From Lojkania enalia (lineage: Eukaryota; Ascomycota; Dothideomycetes; Pleosporales), in the NCBI GenBank assembly GCA_010094045.1, contig ML986615.1, forward strand, positions 248,001 through 312,000: a stretch of DNA of 64,000 nucleotides. The letters are read 5' to 3'. The notes beneath the pieces were generated by a model that worked only from the letters and a program-made list of their open reading frames with translations, had not been told where the DNA came from and made no database searches. Both the position numbers and the translations under genes were made by a program. Below, in pieces: positions 1 through 12,816 of this stretch (the first letter of the stretch is position 1; every line of letters begins with the position of its first letter).

Positions 1-679
1 CTATATCCAAGGGGCTCGGGAGTCGACTTCAAATCATCCCGATTGCGTGAGTGTCACGTCTTGACCAACTTGTCTATCAAATTCGCCTACGTTGGGTTTC
101 CAAACGACGCAACTCTACAACTAGCGCTTGACACATTGAGGTACGTTGGTCCATATTTTGTAATATCGAACGTCTCTCCACTAATCACTCGGATTCGAAA
201 GCGATACGGTTTGCTCAACCTTCTTGATTTCATTGTTTGATGTTCTACTAGCCAGCCACAGGCAAAACCATAGTGCCAGCGATACATTCTATCTTATCCC
301 CCTCTACGTTGACTCCTCATAGAACCCAGATAAGCCATAATAGCGGGTCTCTATGTACCTACTATACACTACAATGCGTTTCACTGTGCAGCAGTAATTG
401 TCATGCACGCAGTTTCCCTGCTTTGTGCGGCATCAATCTATCTCAGAACAGATCTTCTTTTCTTTATCCCATACCTATCGCATCATTTTCGCGCAGAAAT
501 ACGTCACCATGGGCTTTGGATTTGAATCAAACGACTCTGCCGCCGTCTTGTGTCTTGTAAATTATCGTTGGAGACAATTTGCTAATATCCCGATTCAATA
601 CAAAGCTGCCCATAAAGAGTAAGAAGCGCCTTTGCGCAACTTAAAAGTATGGTATTTATAGACCTCCTAGTTTCAGAAA

Positions 680-3600
680 CATGTCCGCGGCGCTCCAAGA
701 CATCGACGATATTACTTTCCCTGTAGTCTCACTAGTTCGGAAGAGAATGTACTTGGCCTCTTGAGTGTAGAGTGCAAGCACGTACATTAAGAGCTTCAGG
801 AGATATTGGACAACTATAAGTTCCTGATTTCAACCGAAAACGGACTGGGTGGAAGGGCGCGAGTGGGAGCGGCTTGGAACCGACTCCGATGGGACGAAAA
901 GGAGGCCATTGATGTTCGCAAATGACTCGATTCGAAATTAGATGCGCTCAAAATCTTTGACTAGAAAAATTCGTAGGTATTACTAGAGCTCTGAGTTGCA
1001 AGCTTAGATGTTGCAACAAGATATGCTAATTACCTATTAGCAACGCAGCTTTAGAGACGAGGGCAGACGTGACAGAGATCCTCAATGACGTATGTAGGCT
1101 GAGCAAACGAGACGTAAATCGAGAGCACCGAGGGCTAGTAAGTAGTACCAACAAAAACTCTAAGCACTTGGGTACGGGCTCTCATCTGTCGACCACGAAT
1201 CGATACAGAGTGATATCATCAGCGGAAGGTAAGAGGGAACTAGCTAATTTCTGTTGGAATTGGAAGAATTCAAATCCTGGATGGACAAACTTAGTGAAGC
1301 AATGCTATACACAAGCATAACCGGGACAGGGAGACAATAATCACATCTATCGTGATCAGTCACCTTCAGCAGAAGTATGGCGACGACAACGTCGGATTCA
1401 GCTACACATATTTCGATCACCAATCGCGCCGGGATAAATTACTAAGCAAGATTTACGATAGTGTTCTAAGGCAAATGACCCTAGTACATAAAACGGCAAG
1501 TTATTAGCTTAGTGGACTCTTCGAACTCCATACCGAAGTTAAAGGGCAAAGGAAAAAAAGCGAGCCGATTTCGGAACTACAACTAACATTACAGTCTTAC
1601 GCTAGATTGTTCATCATCTTAGATGCTCTTGATGAATACCATGATTTCAATCACGCACGCCTCAGAGAGTCGCTAGAAATATTCCTCAATCTGAAGTGTA
1701 CGGGAAGCTTGAACCTACTAGCAACATCACGCCTATTATCTGAAATCACTTCTCTCTTCAAAAAAAAAAAAAAAGGGGGGGGGGGTGCTCTGAGAGATAT
1801 TCGAGTTCACGAGGATGATGTTCAAGCTTACGTCAACACGAGAATGCTCGAGTTTCTCACTTCAAAGAAACTGGAGCTGGTAGATCTCGCGACGGATGCG
1901 GTTCCTGATGCCACCGATGGAGTTTATATTCAGTAACTTATCTGTATTTAAAATAGTCAGTTGATTTGATGATAGGTTTCTTCTTGCCCGCCTTCATATG
2001 TACTCCCTAAGGACCAGCCGACTGTTAGGGACTTAAAGCGAGCGCTTCAACAGGTACCACGTGGCCTATGAGACCTTGACATGGCGTGCCACAGGAGAAA
2101 CCCGTCAGAAACCTGCTGAAAATGGCTCATTTAGGTCATCTCTGCTAAGATGCCTCTCTCAGCACGTGAGCTCGTAGAAGTCCTGGTCATTGAACTGGGA
2201 TCAAAGGACATCAATAGAAACATCAGCCCGAATGTTGAGAGCCTAGAATCTCCATGTGCTGGATTAATTGCCGTGGATGGGGTGGATGATATCATTCGAT
2301 TTACCTATTATACCACACGATAATATTTTGATTGAAGATCGCCTTTGGCTAGAGGCCATACTATTATTGCAAAAGCCATGTGACGTATCTCCCATTCAGA
2401 GCTCTTGAAAATTGGTCACACCGAGGGACCCATCATTATTACAATCGAATTAAGTATACCTTATACAGGTACGCGGCGAAATGCTAGGGAGAGCATACTC
2501 CGACGTGTTCCCATCTAGAAAAAGGGCCCATTCTGAACCTTCTACGGAGTTCTAAACTATTGAATGGTTGCACTCAGATTTTCTTGCATGAACACAATGG
2601 GCTAATATTGCATCGAGGAGTTAAGCATATACAGGACACTCATTTCGCTGCATTCTTTGGCCTGCGAGATACGATACCCGCACTGGTTTCTGTTGTTTAG
2701 TCACCGAATGCAAAGGACTCATACAGACACACGCCCCCATAGTATGCAACCTGAAATGGCAAAGATGCTGTGGCCGACTGGCTTTTGCAGCAGTGCCGGG
2801 TCAACTCTAACACCAAAGATGCATTGTATTAAACGGCGCTCTTTCAGGGAATCCGCCACTCGCATCAAAATATTTTGGGCGTTCTCTTACAATCAGATGC
2901 TCTATTGCCAAACAGTCCTTTCAAGGACTGAAGCCCGCATGAAGAACCCCTATTGACCCCTCTCTATTACGTCATACATGAAAGATGCACGCCGATAGTG
3001 ACAAAGTTTTTAGTGGATCCTTGTGCCAATCCGAATCCTATGCCTGCCTCACTCAAGCGAGAAATATATCACCCTCTAATCTGCGCAACAGCAGAGCCAG
3101 ATTCCAGTCAACTCGAGAGAGTGCGGATCTTATTATAGCATCTTCAAATTGACCCAAATATTGTTGACAGGGATGGTCGTACCGCTCTTCATTGGGCTGC
3201 ATCGAATAGGCGGGAGCTCGTATGGACGAAAATTCTCAACCACCCACTAACAGATCCCAACCGGAAGTGCAGGTTTAGGAGGGCGACAATTATTTTACTC
3301 TGTTGGTTGTGGTACGCTCACTCTGAAACTATGCTCGAAGATAAGCTTGTAGACTCATACCAAACTCCTAAAATTATATATACGGTTCTACATTTCGCTG
3401 TCATAAGAGACAGGCCACCAATATCGCAGATCTGATCTTATCCGAAAAGGATTGGGGCATCACTACTGCCGATAATCAACACTGAACTACACTATCGTTG
3501 CCACGGAATTTGCAAACGAAGATATTATGACAATACTTGTTTCTAGAATCAACTATGGGGTAGACACGAAGGACAATAGCGGCGGCACTTCTTTTTCGCA

Positions 3601-4126
3601 TCCCATGCAACGACAGATGAAAGACGTTGATATGTTTGTGAAAGAGTGCGGCGTAGATATATGTTCAGTAGATAATCTAGGGAGAATACCGCTTCATCAC
3701 ATAGCGAGCAAGGGCAATGAGGACGGAGTAAACTTGCTTCTACAAAATCAAATGCTCGATCCTAACATCTAGGACAAAGAAGGGGCAACGCCACTGCATT
3801 ACGCCGTCACAATTTTACAGCACAATCCAACGAACGAAATGGAAGATGTAGTGACCTTGCTTCTCGATAATGACAGATTCGACTCAGCCCTGAAAGATAA
3901 TGAAGGGTAGGCCGCGCTGCATTATGCAGTAGTGAAAGGAAGAAGGTATGTGATGAAACTCCTGCTATCATGGACCGATATTGGACCGGATACCAACGAC
4001 ATAAATAGCGATACAACTCTTATCCTTGTAGAGAGACTTGACCGAAGAAATGTTTTAAATGTCTTGCAAGCTGCACTAGAATCGCGACAGCTAAACCAAA
4101 GCATGTCTCATCCGGTTGAGGATTGA
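680..4126 (+). pseudogene. Decayed NACHT-ankyrin STAND (NLR-like) gene
   Basis: Pieces of one fungal STAND receptor lie in order on this strand. An N-terminal stretch (about 840-965) reads WNRLRWDEKEAIDV, typical of the helical region before fungal NACHT domains. A damaged P-loop reading TGTGRETIITSIVISHL lies near 1320-1365, followed by YTYFDHQSRRDKLL. The NACHT Walker B FIILDALDEYHDF is at about 1608-1646, then LLATSRLLSE. Ankyrin repeats follow from about 2950 (DRDGRTALHWAAS near 3168, DNLGRIPLHHIAS near 3680, KEGATPLHYAV near 3776). Frames change and several in-frame stops occur (923, 962, 1504, 3136, 3770, 3908). A run of 15 A plus 11 G replaces sequence inside the NACHT part. In living genes these proteins take part in heterokaryon incompatibility or innate recognition. 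This copy cannot make a full protein. The limits are approximate, and related sequence may reach position 1. Confidence 0.8.
1760..1785. repeat. A15-G11 homopolymer junction
   Basis: Fifteen A are followed directly by eleven G inside the NACHT-coding part of the decayed NLR gene. The run interrupts an otherwise readable stretch (TSRLLSEITSLF before, LRDIRVHEDDVQAYV after). It may be a slippage product or an assembly artefact. Confidence 0.9.
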
Positions 4127-5452
4127 ACATAAAGATATATTAATAGTGGATGTAATTGGAACATGCAAATGAATACCTCGAGGATCAATGCTCAATGTAT
4201 AATATATTTGTCACAATACCTGTAATTAGGAGTGTGTTGAACTTTGTGATCTAAATTTAATCAATACTTATAACTATTAGACGAAGACACAATGGTCTAT
4301 AGGCTTAATAAATTGAGTGATAGCATGGTATAATGATGAGAAGTGAAGATAAAATTATGGCAAAAGCTATACACTTGTACTTTAGTTGTTAAAGCTCGAT
4401 TACTGTTCTCAACACTATTCTAGTGTCTTAATAATTGCTGAAACTGAAACCGAAAGCGATATAGTTATAAATACTCTTTCTAGATCCTCATTTTCTATGC
4501 ATCGGTTTATTTCTAATTGCATAAACATGTATTTAGTCTATATAACCTTGTGCTGAGGAGTCAAAACAAGAATATCCCTACATTTGTACTCGGACGATAG
4601 GAGCAAAAAGTTACCACTTGACGCCGAGGCAACTTTATTAATTTTTCTGCCAGATACTTATAAATATTCTCGATCGCTCACATTTCGCGTTTACCATTTC
4701 ACCTTGCCCCTAAATCGAAGACATCGGCCAAGATTGTTTATACATCTTGCTAGGAACTTCGTAAATATTACCGACACTACAAAAGCAGAGTGTACTTCGT
4801 GCAGGCTCATACTATCTTAACTTAATAATCTAAAAATAGCTTGACATTGAATATTATCCCCTCTCCAGAGGGTTGAACAAGCCTTCATAGCAACCCACGT
4901 CACAACTAGTGAAGCTCATTACTTCGAGCAAGAAACGCTAAGAGGCGAATCACGCGGCTATTACAACTTTCTAACGTGTGCCTATTACGAATAAATAAAC
5001 TTCTTGTTAAGCTTTTGCTTGCTCTTGGTTAGCCACATACTAATGAGCGTAGTGCTCATATAGGCGCTGGACGAGCTCGCGAGGACGGCAGACAGCACCG
5101 AAAAACAGCTTTATTACCTTAGGCCTATCACTCCCCTAACATTTATAATTTTGAACTTGAATTACAATTTTCCAACGTAGTTGTGGTATCACTTAATTGA
5201 AAGAAAGTTAACTACCTTAAACGTCATTCCCCTGCGCGACTTATTTTTATCTATCTCACTCTTTCTATACCTTACGGCATTCGCCGGCTTCAAGGTGTAA
5301 ATTTAACATCCCCTTATGATGGAAACCGATTGCCAATTTTAACTACTCCCCACCGATGAGACGGCTATTAGCTGAGACCTAAGCAGGGGCCAATGCTGGC
5401 CAGGAAGGGAAGAAAGGCTATGAGGGATCTCGGCTACTGCCATAAGGTAGAC
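4127..5452. other. AT-rich gene-free stretch
   Basis: No reading frame with family resemblance, splice pattern or RNA gene was seen. The DNA is AT-rich with scattered short ORFs only, and serves as spacer between the decayed NLR gene and the 3' end of the MFS transporter. Confidence 0.6.
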
Positions 5453-7350
5453 TTAATTAAATTTTGGTGTGGGGGCAAACTTGCTCCTTTCTCGAATCAT
5501 TGCACCTCTAAGGTAAAACCACACGGGAACTGGGACGAGCACAGCGGCTACACAGCCTAAGAGGGTGGATGCATATTGGATACCCATGCCCTGGAACATC
5601 TGCTGAGCAAATAGTGGGAAAGCGGCGCCGCAGAGACTGCGAAGGAATGTATTTGCAGCAATCGCGGAGGCGGCGAACTGTAAATGAGTTACTACTACCA
5701 AAATATAAATGCGGGAAGGAGCGAGCGACATACCATCAAATAAGCGTCGACAAGATAATTCAACGCTTGCAGGAAGATGCTTAAAAGGCCGAAACCAATC
5801 AGTATACCAGAAAGGGTGGGAACGATCCAGTGGATCGACTCCTTGTAACCAGTCCAGCCAAACCAGAATATCCCAATCGTGAAGCAAACACCTCCGATAA
5901 TAACCTCCGGTAGACGCCATTCTGGAATAGGCATGTCGTTATTCGCAGCCAGCTTTTTTTGGTAAGAAGGCTGCCTGATGAAGAGGTAGGAACCAGCAAG
6001 TAGTTGTCCGGTGATCATGCCAAAGAAAGGGAGACCGCCAACACCAAGGTTCATATGGTGGACGCCTTGGAAAACGAGCGGATATGCGGTAAGGAAGAGG
6101 TACAGCAAACCATATATAAAAGCCATGTATACTGAAAGAAGTAATACAATCGGCTCGGTGAACAACATCCTAAGTGGCCTGCTAAAGTTCTTCTCTAGCA
6201 ACTCCCTCAAATCAATCTCAACTTCATCTTGCTTGGCATGGATTCCCCAATTCTTGGTTCGACGGCGGAGCTCAGCGGCTTTACCAACGAGGATTTGAGG
6301 GGGATATGACTCGGTGAGGAAGAAGAGGTTGAGGACGAATGCCGTGAAGCCCATGATGGCTACGATATACTCGGTCCATCGCCAGCCTAGATAGGACATC
6401 ACGATGAAGCCTCCAATAAACGGCGCTAAAAGGGGACCCGTAAATACAGTCATAGAAAAGATCGTTATGGCCATACCGCGGGTACGATTATTAAACATAT
6501 CAGAGAAAACGGCAGCAACACACTAGAGAAGGTTAATAGAACTATTGTAAACTACCTGTGCCAATCACAGACTTACGGTTAGCGGACACGCTCCAAAGAA
6601 CCCAGCCCAAAATCGACATATTAAAATGGTCTGTAGATCTTTCCCCGTAGCCACTGCTATGTTGAAAATAGAGAAACCAAAGGATGCAACAACAAGTGGC
6701 AACCGACGTCCCTTAAGCTCTGATAATGGCGCCCAAAAGATCGGCCCAGTCGCAAATCCGAGAACGTAAAATGATGTCCCTAGTACTCCGACCGTTGTTC
6801 CGACATCGTATATCTCTGCTACAACTCTCGTTGCTGCGCTGAAGATGGAGCTGCCGAAAGCTGAGGTTAGAGTCGTGAAGCCCAGTATTGCCGCAGTGTA
6901 TATCTTCTTTTTCAAGGGCCAATTCTGTGCGTGTAGCGGGTCGTCGGGCCCATCGAACTCCACTACGTATTCCTCTCGCTCTGGTAGAGGGGGTGGATAT
7001 GGCTTGCCAGCGCCAAAATTGGGGAGAGGTTTCCTCGACTGCCGACTTCTAATACTCGCGCCTACGGTTCCGCTGTGCTGACTTCGCTGCGTTTGTATTC
7101 GGCTTAGGGCTGTCGGATGGCGCTCGAGGTCTACAACTTCGTCGTGCTGGGTTGGGAGTCTTGACATAGTGGCATCGCGCTCGACCGCTGAGGAGTCCGA
7201 CGAGGAAGATGAGGAGGATGTTGAGGCGGTCACTGTTCGCTCGATTGGTTCGTGCCGTTCTACATTCTCTTTCTCAGGAGATCGTCTTTGCAAGCGCGTC
7301 GGGCTGGCATCTTCCTCTGCCTGTTCAATGAACTTGTCTGAAGCATCCAT
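5453..7350 (-). CDS. MFS transporter, DHA1 drug/polyamine type
   Basis: Three exons (7350-6577, 6522-5734, 5677-5453) give 595 residues. Introns are 54 and 56 bp with clean GTAAGT/GTATGT donors and TAG/CAG acceptors. The start is the first in-frame ATG; a TTG four codons upstream is not used. A long Ser-rich, charged cytoplasmic N-terminus (about 150 residues) precedes DPLHAQNWPLKKK, the usual entry to helix 1 of fungal Tpo1/Flu1-like drug:H+ antiporters. Further family marks are GPIFWAPLSELKGRR (loop 2-3), CRFWAGFFGACPLT, and SDMFNNRTRGMAI. The predicted role is proton-driven efflux of polyamines, azoles or other toxic compounds at the plasma membrane. The substrate cannot be read from the sequence. 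The protein ends soon after the last helix (IRERSKFAPTPKFN). No pathway genes lie next to it. Confidence 0.9.
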
Positions 7351-8413
7351 AGCTTCTCTCAATAACGAAATGAAGAGAATAAGCGAACGAAGCGGCTCCT
7401 TAAGATAGGAAAATGATTCGGCGTAGAATTACGTATAAATACCCTATTTCCGAAGGTTTAACATGTGCGGACTTGGGGTTGACAATAATAGGCGTGGTAC
7501 CGTTCTCGGCCGAGGTGTGGCAACCCAGTCAATAATTTCGGCGGCTCGGTGCGAATGATGGCCCGTCGAATGTAGCTTGCTAATTGGTTCAGGAATCAAA
7601 TACATGCGCAGGAGTGTGCGAGCGTCTTCTAGAATTGTTGTGGACGCGAAAATGTGGAGATTCGCGCCAGTGACGTAGACCCAGTTTTCGAAGGCGCACA
7701 AACCGCGGCCGCAAGATTCAACCTTCCTATCAAAGTATAGCCAGATCAAGAATGTTCAGCACAAAGGAGGCAAAATGTAGACTGAATTGGGACAACACAG
7801 TTACTTTAAAATTAAAGACGGCGGTACGTCAAACAAACATATTATGTCGCTGAGTAGGTCTCCGAGGGTAAAGGGAAGAGCTGCAACACTCTCATCCAAA
7901 GCAGTTAGTGGCGATCCGCCGTTCATCCACCAAAAGCTTATCATCGCTAAAGACCAATTAAATGTGGATTAGAGATGCTTGGTCAGCAGAAGCCTTGCTG
8001 ACATCCCATACGAGGGAGAAATGCAAAAGGTCGTAGCGTTATCCTGGTATTAACTTTTGATTTTACATATTTTCCTTCTACGACTTCCAATACCTTTCTA
8101 ACATAGCCTTGTCAACAAGTAGTGAACAGCTCTTTGCCACCTATGTGCCAACGTAAAAACAAACACAAGTGCGCAAGGCTGATACACAAATTTCATCATC
8201 ATCCAATTCTCCGCCCATAATAATGTGGGGAGCACCTTTGGTGCTTGCAATCATGTGTTCTTTTAAGTCATCTATGTAACTGCCACTGCTCATGAGACAT
8301 CATGTCTGTATCGCATGCCCAAACCCGAAAAGAATCATGACTAAGCTGGACCTGCCGTTGCGCAATATATGGCACCAAGAAAGGGGCGAGAGAGGAAGGA
8401 AATAGACGCACGT
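7351..8413. other. Intergenic region without a supported gene
   Basis: This holds the MFS promoter side and the 3' flank of EF-1beta. A 101-codon minus-strand frame at 7444-7749 has no ATG start and an in-frame stop just upstream, so it is not called. Confidence 0.5.
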
Positions 8414-9436
8414 CTACAGTTTCTGCATGGCGGCCTACAATCATATTAGCAACATTCAGAATTGCCTCGATACGGTTCATCCTTACAACGTCGGTGGACT
8501 GGACATGGTCCTCGTCCTCCTCAATCTGTTGCTGCAACTCATCCAGGGAGACTTTCTCGTCCTCGACAACCAAGTTGATCTGCAACTTCTTGATACCAAA
8601 GCCAACAGCGACCAACTTAGACGCTCCCCACACAAGACCATCCTTCTCGATTGCGCGGACGTTCTCCTCGAGCTCGGTCATGTTTGTCTCGTCATCTACG
8701 AGTTGGTGTCAGAACTATTCTAGGAATAGATAGAGTCAATGGTACATACCCCAGGGCTTGACGTCCATTATAACGATAGACTTGGCGGCAGGCTTGACTT
8801 TGCCGGCCTTCTTCTTGTTATATTCGGCCAGACGCTCTGCCTTTATCCTTTCAGCCTCCGCATCCTCCTCCTCATCGCTGCCGAATAGATCGACGTCGTC
8901 GTCGTCATCCTCCTCCTTTTCAGGAGCCTTGGCTGGGTTCACTGGAAGGTCAGTGGACTCAGGGCCATAGGCGGTGTACTCCTTGGTAGGATCACCAGGA
9001 AGAGTGGAGAACTCAGATTCGAAGGTGAGGATGTGGTTATACCAGCGCCAGGCGTAGGGGAACTTCTCGGGAGCTGGAACAGTCTTGACCTGCTGGAATA
9101 CCTTCACATCGGCCTGCGTAGGGTTGTATCTGAGCGTAACGTCAGCCTAGATTTGCTAATGTCATGGTGACAAGCTATAACAAGCAGAAAAGGACTATCA
9201 GAAGTGCGACAAGCGCTTGGGGTTGTATTCAGATAGCGGGGTCTTAAGCCGCCTCATTAACACGGACCAAAGGTTTTCATCAGAGCGTCAGGAGGTTATT
9301 GCGCTTGGGGGTGGAGGGAGATGGTATAGGACAGTCATGGTGGGGCTGCAACTCACCCGACAATGTAGGACCTGGTCTTCACCCAGTTGTTCAGGATCGT
9401 AAGCCCGGCATCGGAAACGAGATCGGAGAAACCCAT
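8414..9436 (-). CDS. Translation elongation factor 1-beta (eEF1B-alpha)
   Basis: Four exons (9436-9357, 9129-8750, 8695-8487, 8434-8414) encode 229 residues, the usual length. Introns are 227, 54 and 52 bp; the last exon is only 21 bp and codes AAMQKL plus stop. The product is the guanine nucleotide exchange factor that reloads eEF1A with GTP in cytosolic translation. The N-terminus ([18 protein letters not shown]) is the GST-C-like fold. A very acidic linker ([18 protein letters not shown]) leads to the C-terminal exchange domain with [38 protein letters not shown] and VQSTDVAAMQKL, which contact eEF1A. The large first intron near the 5' end is common in highly expressed fungal translation genes. 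It shares a 0.5-kb upstream region with Hsp78. Confidence 0.96.
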
Positions 9437-9950
9437 GGTTGTGGATTGAAAATGCAGGACGTAAGTGAATTGGGTACGAAGAGGAAGTGTTGCGGGTGTC
9501 TTGTCAGGAAGCGTTGGGCGAAGTGTTTTTATTGCGAGTGTCTTCGCTTTCGGCGCGGAAATTTCTGAGCCTCGCTCCGCCCGCTAGTGGAATCACGTGC
9601 CACCGTGCGCTTTCCACAATAGGCCAGGGTAACGATCAGACGGCACGGCTTCAGTGATGGGTTGATGTTGGCTTTGCAACTGAAAATCTTGTCTAGCTAG
9701 CTCACCAGATTACCCTTCAATTGCTGTATCGTCCGTTCCTTGCGAGCACGTCCCTTGAAAGACCCGGGGGTGAGACCTTGTTCTTGTGCAGGCAGTCAGG
9801 CCAGACCCAGGTAGTTTGTAGAAGCAGCTCGAACGGTCGCAGTGGTTCGAGCTCCCGTCACGCCCGCTCGAGCCCGCCACATAGGACAATATAATCATGG
9901 CAGGACCCCGACCATCTCTTTGTAATCTAAAGTACTGATTCTGTGTGAAA
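9437..9950. promoter_or_regulatory. Divergent promoter region, EF-1beta / Hsp78
   Basis: 514 bp separate the start codons of two oppositely transcribed housekeeping genes, so both promoters must lie here or overlap. I looked for a clear array of nGAAn heat-shock elements and did not find one by eye. Confidence 0.6.
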
Positions 9951-12311
9951 ATGCTCTCTAGTAGAGCGCGCATTGCCGGAAGGCGCATCGCTTCGAAGCC
10001 TCTCACACCACGATTACCCACTCGAGTATCCCCTATCTATACTTCCGCATCCCATCCCGACTTCACGCAAAGCCTCTTTCGTCCGATTGCTGCCGTTCGA
10101 ACATTTGCCAATGGACGGCCGCAACCACCGGGGGGCACACACCGCATGAACTTGGGCGGCGAGCCCGAGAAGCCGGCTCTTGAACAATACGGCGTCGATC
10201 TGACTGCGCGTGCACGTGATGGGAAGCTTGATCCCGTCATCGGCAGAGACTCGGAGATACATAGGACCATTCAGATCTTATCCAGGAGAACGAAGAACAA
10301 TCCAGTGCTCATAGGTGCCGCGGGAACGGGCAAGACCGCGATTCTTGAAGGCCTCGCACAACGTATAGTGCAGGGAGATGTCCCAGAGTCCATCAAAGAA
10401 AAGCGCGTAATATCCCTCGATCTAGGTCAACTTATCGCAGGAGCTAAGTTCCGTGGCGATTTTGAGGAGCGGCTGAAGAAGGTACTACAAGAGGTCGAGC
10501 AGGCCAAGGGAGGTGTAATTCTTTTCGTGGACGAATTGCATACTCTCTTGGGGCTCGGAAAGGCAGAAGGCAGCATTGACGCGAGCAACCTTCTAAAGCC
10601 CGCTCTGTCACGCGGGGAGCTACAGTGCTGTGGAGCCACTACATTGAACGAGTATAGGCAGATAGAGAAAGATGTGGCCCTTGCGCGAAGATTCCAGCCA
10701 ATTATCGTCGGAGAGCCTAGCGTTCAAGACACAATCTCTATTCTCCGCGGTATCAAGGAACGATACGAGGTACACCACGGTGTGAGGATTACGGATGGCG
10801 CGCTCGTGGCAGCAGCGGCTTACAGCAACCGCTATATCACGGATCGATTTTTACCGGATAAAGCGATCGACTTGGTTGATGAGGCTGCTAGTGCCTTGCG
10901 TTTGCAGCAGGAGAGCAAGCCTGACCCTATCCAAGAGCTTGATCGTCAAATCATGACTATCCAAATCGAGCTTGAGTCTCTACGCAAGGAAACTGATATT
11001 GCCAGCAAGGAACGCCGCGAGCGATTAGAAGGGAGTCTGATGAAGAAACAGGAGGAAGTGAAGGTTTTAATGGACAAATGGGAAAAGGAGCGTCAGGAAA
11101 TTCTAGAGCTCAAAAATGTCAAGGAGAACCTAGAAAAGGCCAGGCAAGAGCTTGAGCAGGCGCAGCGAGAAGGAAACTTTGCCAAGGCGGGAGAGTTAAG
11201 ATATTCTAAAATTCCTGAACTCGAACAGCGATTACCCAAGGATGAAGACACTACGGCTGGCAAAAGTCCTGACTCACTACTTCATGATTCAGTCACCGCC
11301 GACGATATTGCATCTGTCGTGTCAAGAACGACGGGTATTCCTGTTTCTAAGTTGATGCGAGGAGAAAGCGAGAAGTTGATTCATATGGAAGATGCTCTTC
11401 GCCAACACATCAGAGGCCAGGATGAAGCGCTTACAGCAGTTGCGAATGCTATCCGCTTGCAGAGGGCTGGATTGTCTGGCGACAACCGCCCAATTGCTTC
11501 TTTCATGATGCTTGGACCTACCGGTGTCGGTAAAACTGAAGTCTGCAAACGTCTAGCCGAATTCCTATTCTCAACCTCACAGGCTGTGATTCGCTTTGAC
11601 ATGTCCGAGTTTAGCGAAAAGCACACCGTATCGAGGCTGATCGGCTCACCCGCTGGATACGTTGGATATGAAGATGCAGGCCAATTAACTGAGGCTGTAC
11701 GCAGGAAACCTTATGCTGTTCTTCTTCTCGACGAATGGGAGAAGGCTCACAAAGACATATCTGCTCTTCTTCTACAGGTTCTGGACGAGGGCTTCTTGAC
11801 TGATGCTCAGGGGCACAAGGTGGACTTCAGAAATACCATCATCGTTCTGACATCTAACCTCGGCGCTAACATCATCGTTGGGGATAATGTACTTCATCAG
11901 ACCGATAAAGATTCAAGCGAAATTTCTCCAGCAGTCCGGGATGCCGTCATGGATGTAGTATCTGCATCTTATCCACCAGAGTTCCTGAATCGTATTGACG
12001 AGTTCATCCTCTTCCGTCGGCTATCCCGAGAGGCGCTAAGGGATATCGTGGATATCCGGCTGAACGAGCTGCAAGAGAGGCTGAACGACCGCCGTATTAT
12101 TCTTCAGGTTCCAGATGAAGCCAAGCAATGGCTTTGCGATAGAGGCTATGATCCGAAATTTGGAGCTCGCCCGTTGAACCGACTCATTGCAAAAGAAATC
12201 GGCAACGGGCTTGCTGATAAGATAATCAGGGGTGAGATCAAGAGCGGAGATATAGCGGTAGTAGCCATCAGAGGTGACCAGAGTGGCCTAAGTGTGAGTA
12301 GTGCTGCCTGA
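9951..12311 (+). CDS. HSP78: Mitochondrial ClpB-type disaggregase Hsp78
   Basis: A single uninterrupted frame of 786 residues, unlike its intron-rich neighbours. The start is the ATG two codons after an in-frame GTG. The first 35 residues are rich in Arg and Ser and lack acidic residues ([16 protein letters not shown]), a typical matrix-targeting presequence. The ClpB N domain is absent, as in yeast Hsp78. NBD1 has Walker A GAAGTGKT (about residue 122) and Walker B VILFVDE (about 189). A coiled-coil M domain spans about 325-430. NBD2 has Walker A GPTGVGKT (about 521) and Walker [12 protein letters not shown], where Trp stands where Ile is usual. The C-terminus carries [13 protein letters not shown] and the sensor-2 GARPLNRLI. 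The protein solubilises aggregated matrix proteins with mitochondrial Hsp70. Confidence 0.96.
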   Translation: MLSSRARIAGRRIASKPLTPRLPTRVSPIYTSASHPDFTQSLFRPIAAVRTFANGRPQPPGGTHRMNLGGEPEKPALEQYGVDLTARARDGKLDPVIGRDSEIHRTIQILSRRTKNNPVLIGAAGTGKTAILEGLAQRIVQGDVPESIKEKRVISLDLGQLIAGAKFRGDFEERLKKVLQEVEQAKGGVILFVDELHTLLGLGKAEGSIDASNLLKPALSRGELQCCGATTLNEYRQIEKDVALARRFQPIIVGEPSVQDTISILRGIKERYEVHHGVRITDGALVAAAAYSNRYITDRFLPDKAIDLVDEAASALRLQQESKPDPIQELDRQIMTIQIELESLRKETDIASKERRERLEGSLMKKQEEVKVLMDKWEKERQEILELKNVKENLEKARQELEQAQREGNFAKAGELRYSKIPELEQRLPKDEDTTAGKSPDSLLHDSVTADDIASVVSRTTGIPVSKLMRGESEKLIHMEDALRQHIRGQDEALTAVANAIRLQRAGLSGDNRPIASFMMLGPTGVGKTEVCKRLAEFLFSTSQAVIRFDMSEFSEKHTVSRLIGSPAGYVGYEDAGQLTEAVRRKPYAVLLLDEWEKAHKDISALLLQVLDEGFLTDAQGHKVDFRNTIIVLTSNLGANIIVGDNVLHQTDKDSSEISPAVRDAVMDVVSASYPPEFLNRIDEFILFRRLSREALRDIVDIRLNELQERLNDRRIILQVPDEAKQWLCDRGYDPKFGARPLNRLIAKEIGNGLADKIIRGEIKSGDIAVVAIRGDQSGLSVSSAA

Positions 12312-12816
12312 TCTCGTGGTGGAATGTTAGATCAAGACTTCACAGGTCGGATCTACATGCCCCCGTAACCGTTGGACATGTGAGAAGGTAATATTGGTTT
12401 TCAGTTAAAAGCTTAGTGTAAATATTTGATGATGACATGGTTGTATATAGTAGCTCATCTCCACCCGTACCTTTAAATGTACAACACAGTCTCGGGTTGG
12501 GGTGAGGATACAAGTTGATCACCCTTCTCCCAAGGCTGTATAAGTTGCGAATCCACTCCGATCCTCTCCATTTCCTAGTGGCCGTGTCTGTAGGGCTGTA
12601 GGAGTACGGTCAACTTTTTGTGCCATACAAATTTCCATGTTTTTCACGAGCCTAGATAATGATGTACGTCTACGGGTATGTCTAGCGAGAGACTAATCAT
12701 CTTGACTTGGGCAAGTGCGTTTGTGGCTCCTTCTTTTCTCAATTCTAGTAGCGCTACCTCTCCCTCACTTCGGTTTTCCTTTCGATTTCATTCTCCACGC
12801 ACACTCTGAGGTCAAG
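12312..12816. other. Hsp78 3' flank and MSH5 5' flank
   Basis: 505 bp between two co-directional genes. No ORF or RNA gene is supported. An in-frame open stretch extends upstream of the MSH5 ATG but starts without ATG. Confidence 0.5.

Noticed and set aside
7444..7749. 101-codon minus-strand frame upstream of the MFS gene
   Set aside because: It has no ATG start, a stop lies directly upstream in frame, and no upstream exon could be joined.
8494..8970. Plus-strand Ser-rich frames opposite EF-1beta
   Set aside because: They are the complement of the acidic linker of EF-1beta; the opposite strand encodes a complete conserved protein.
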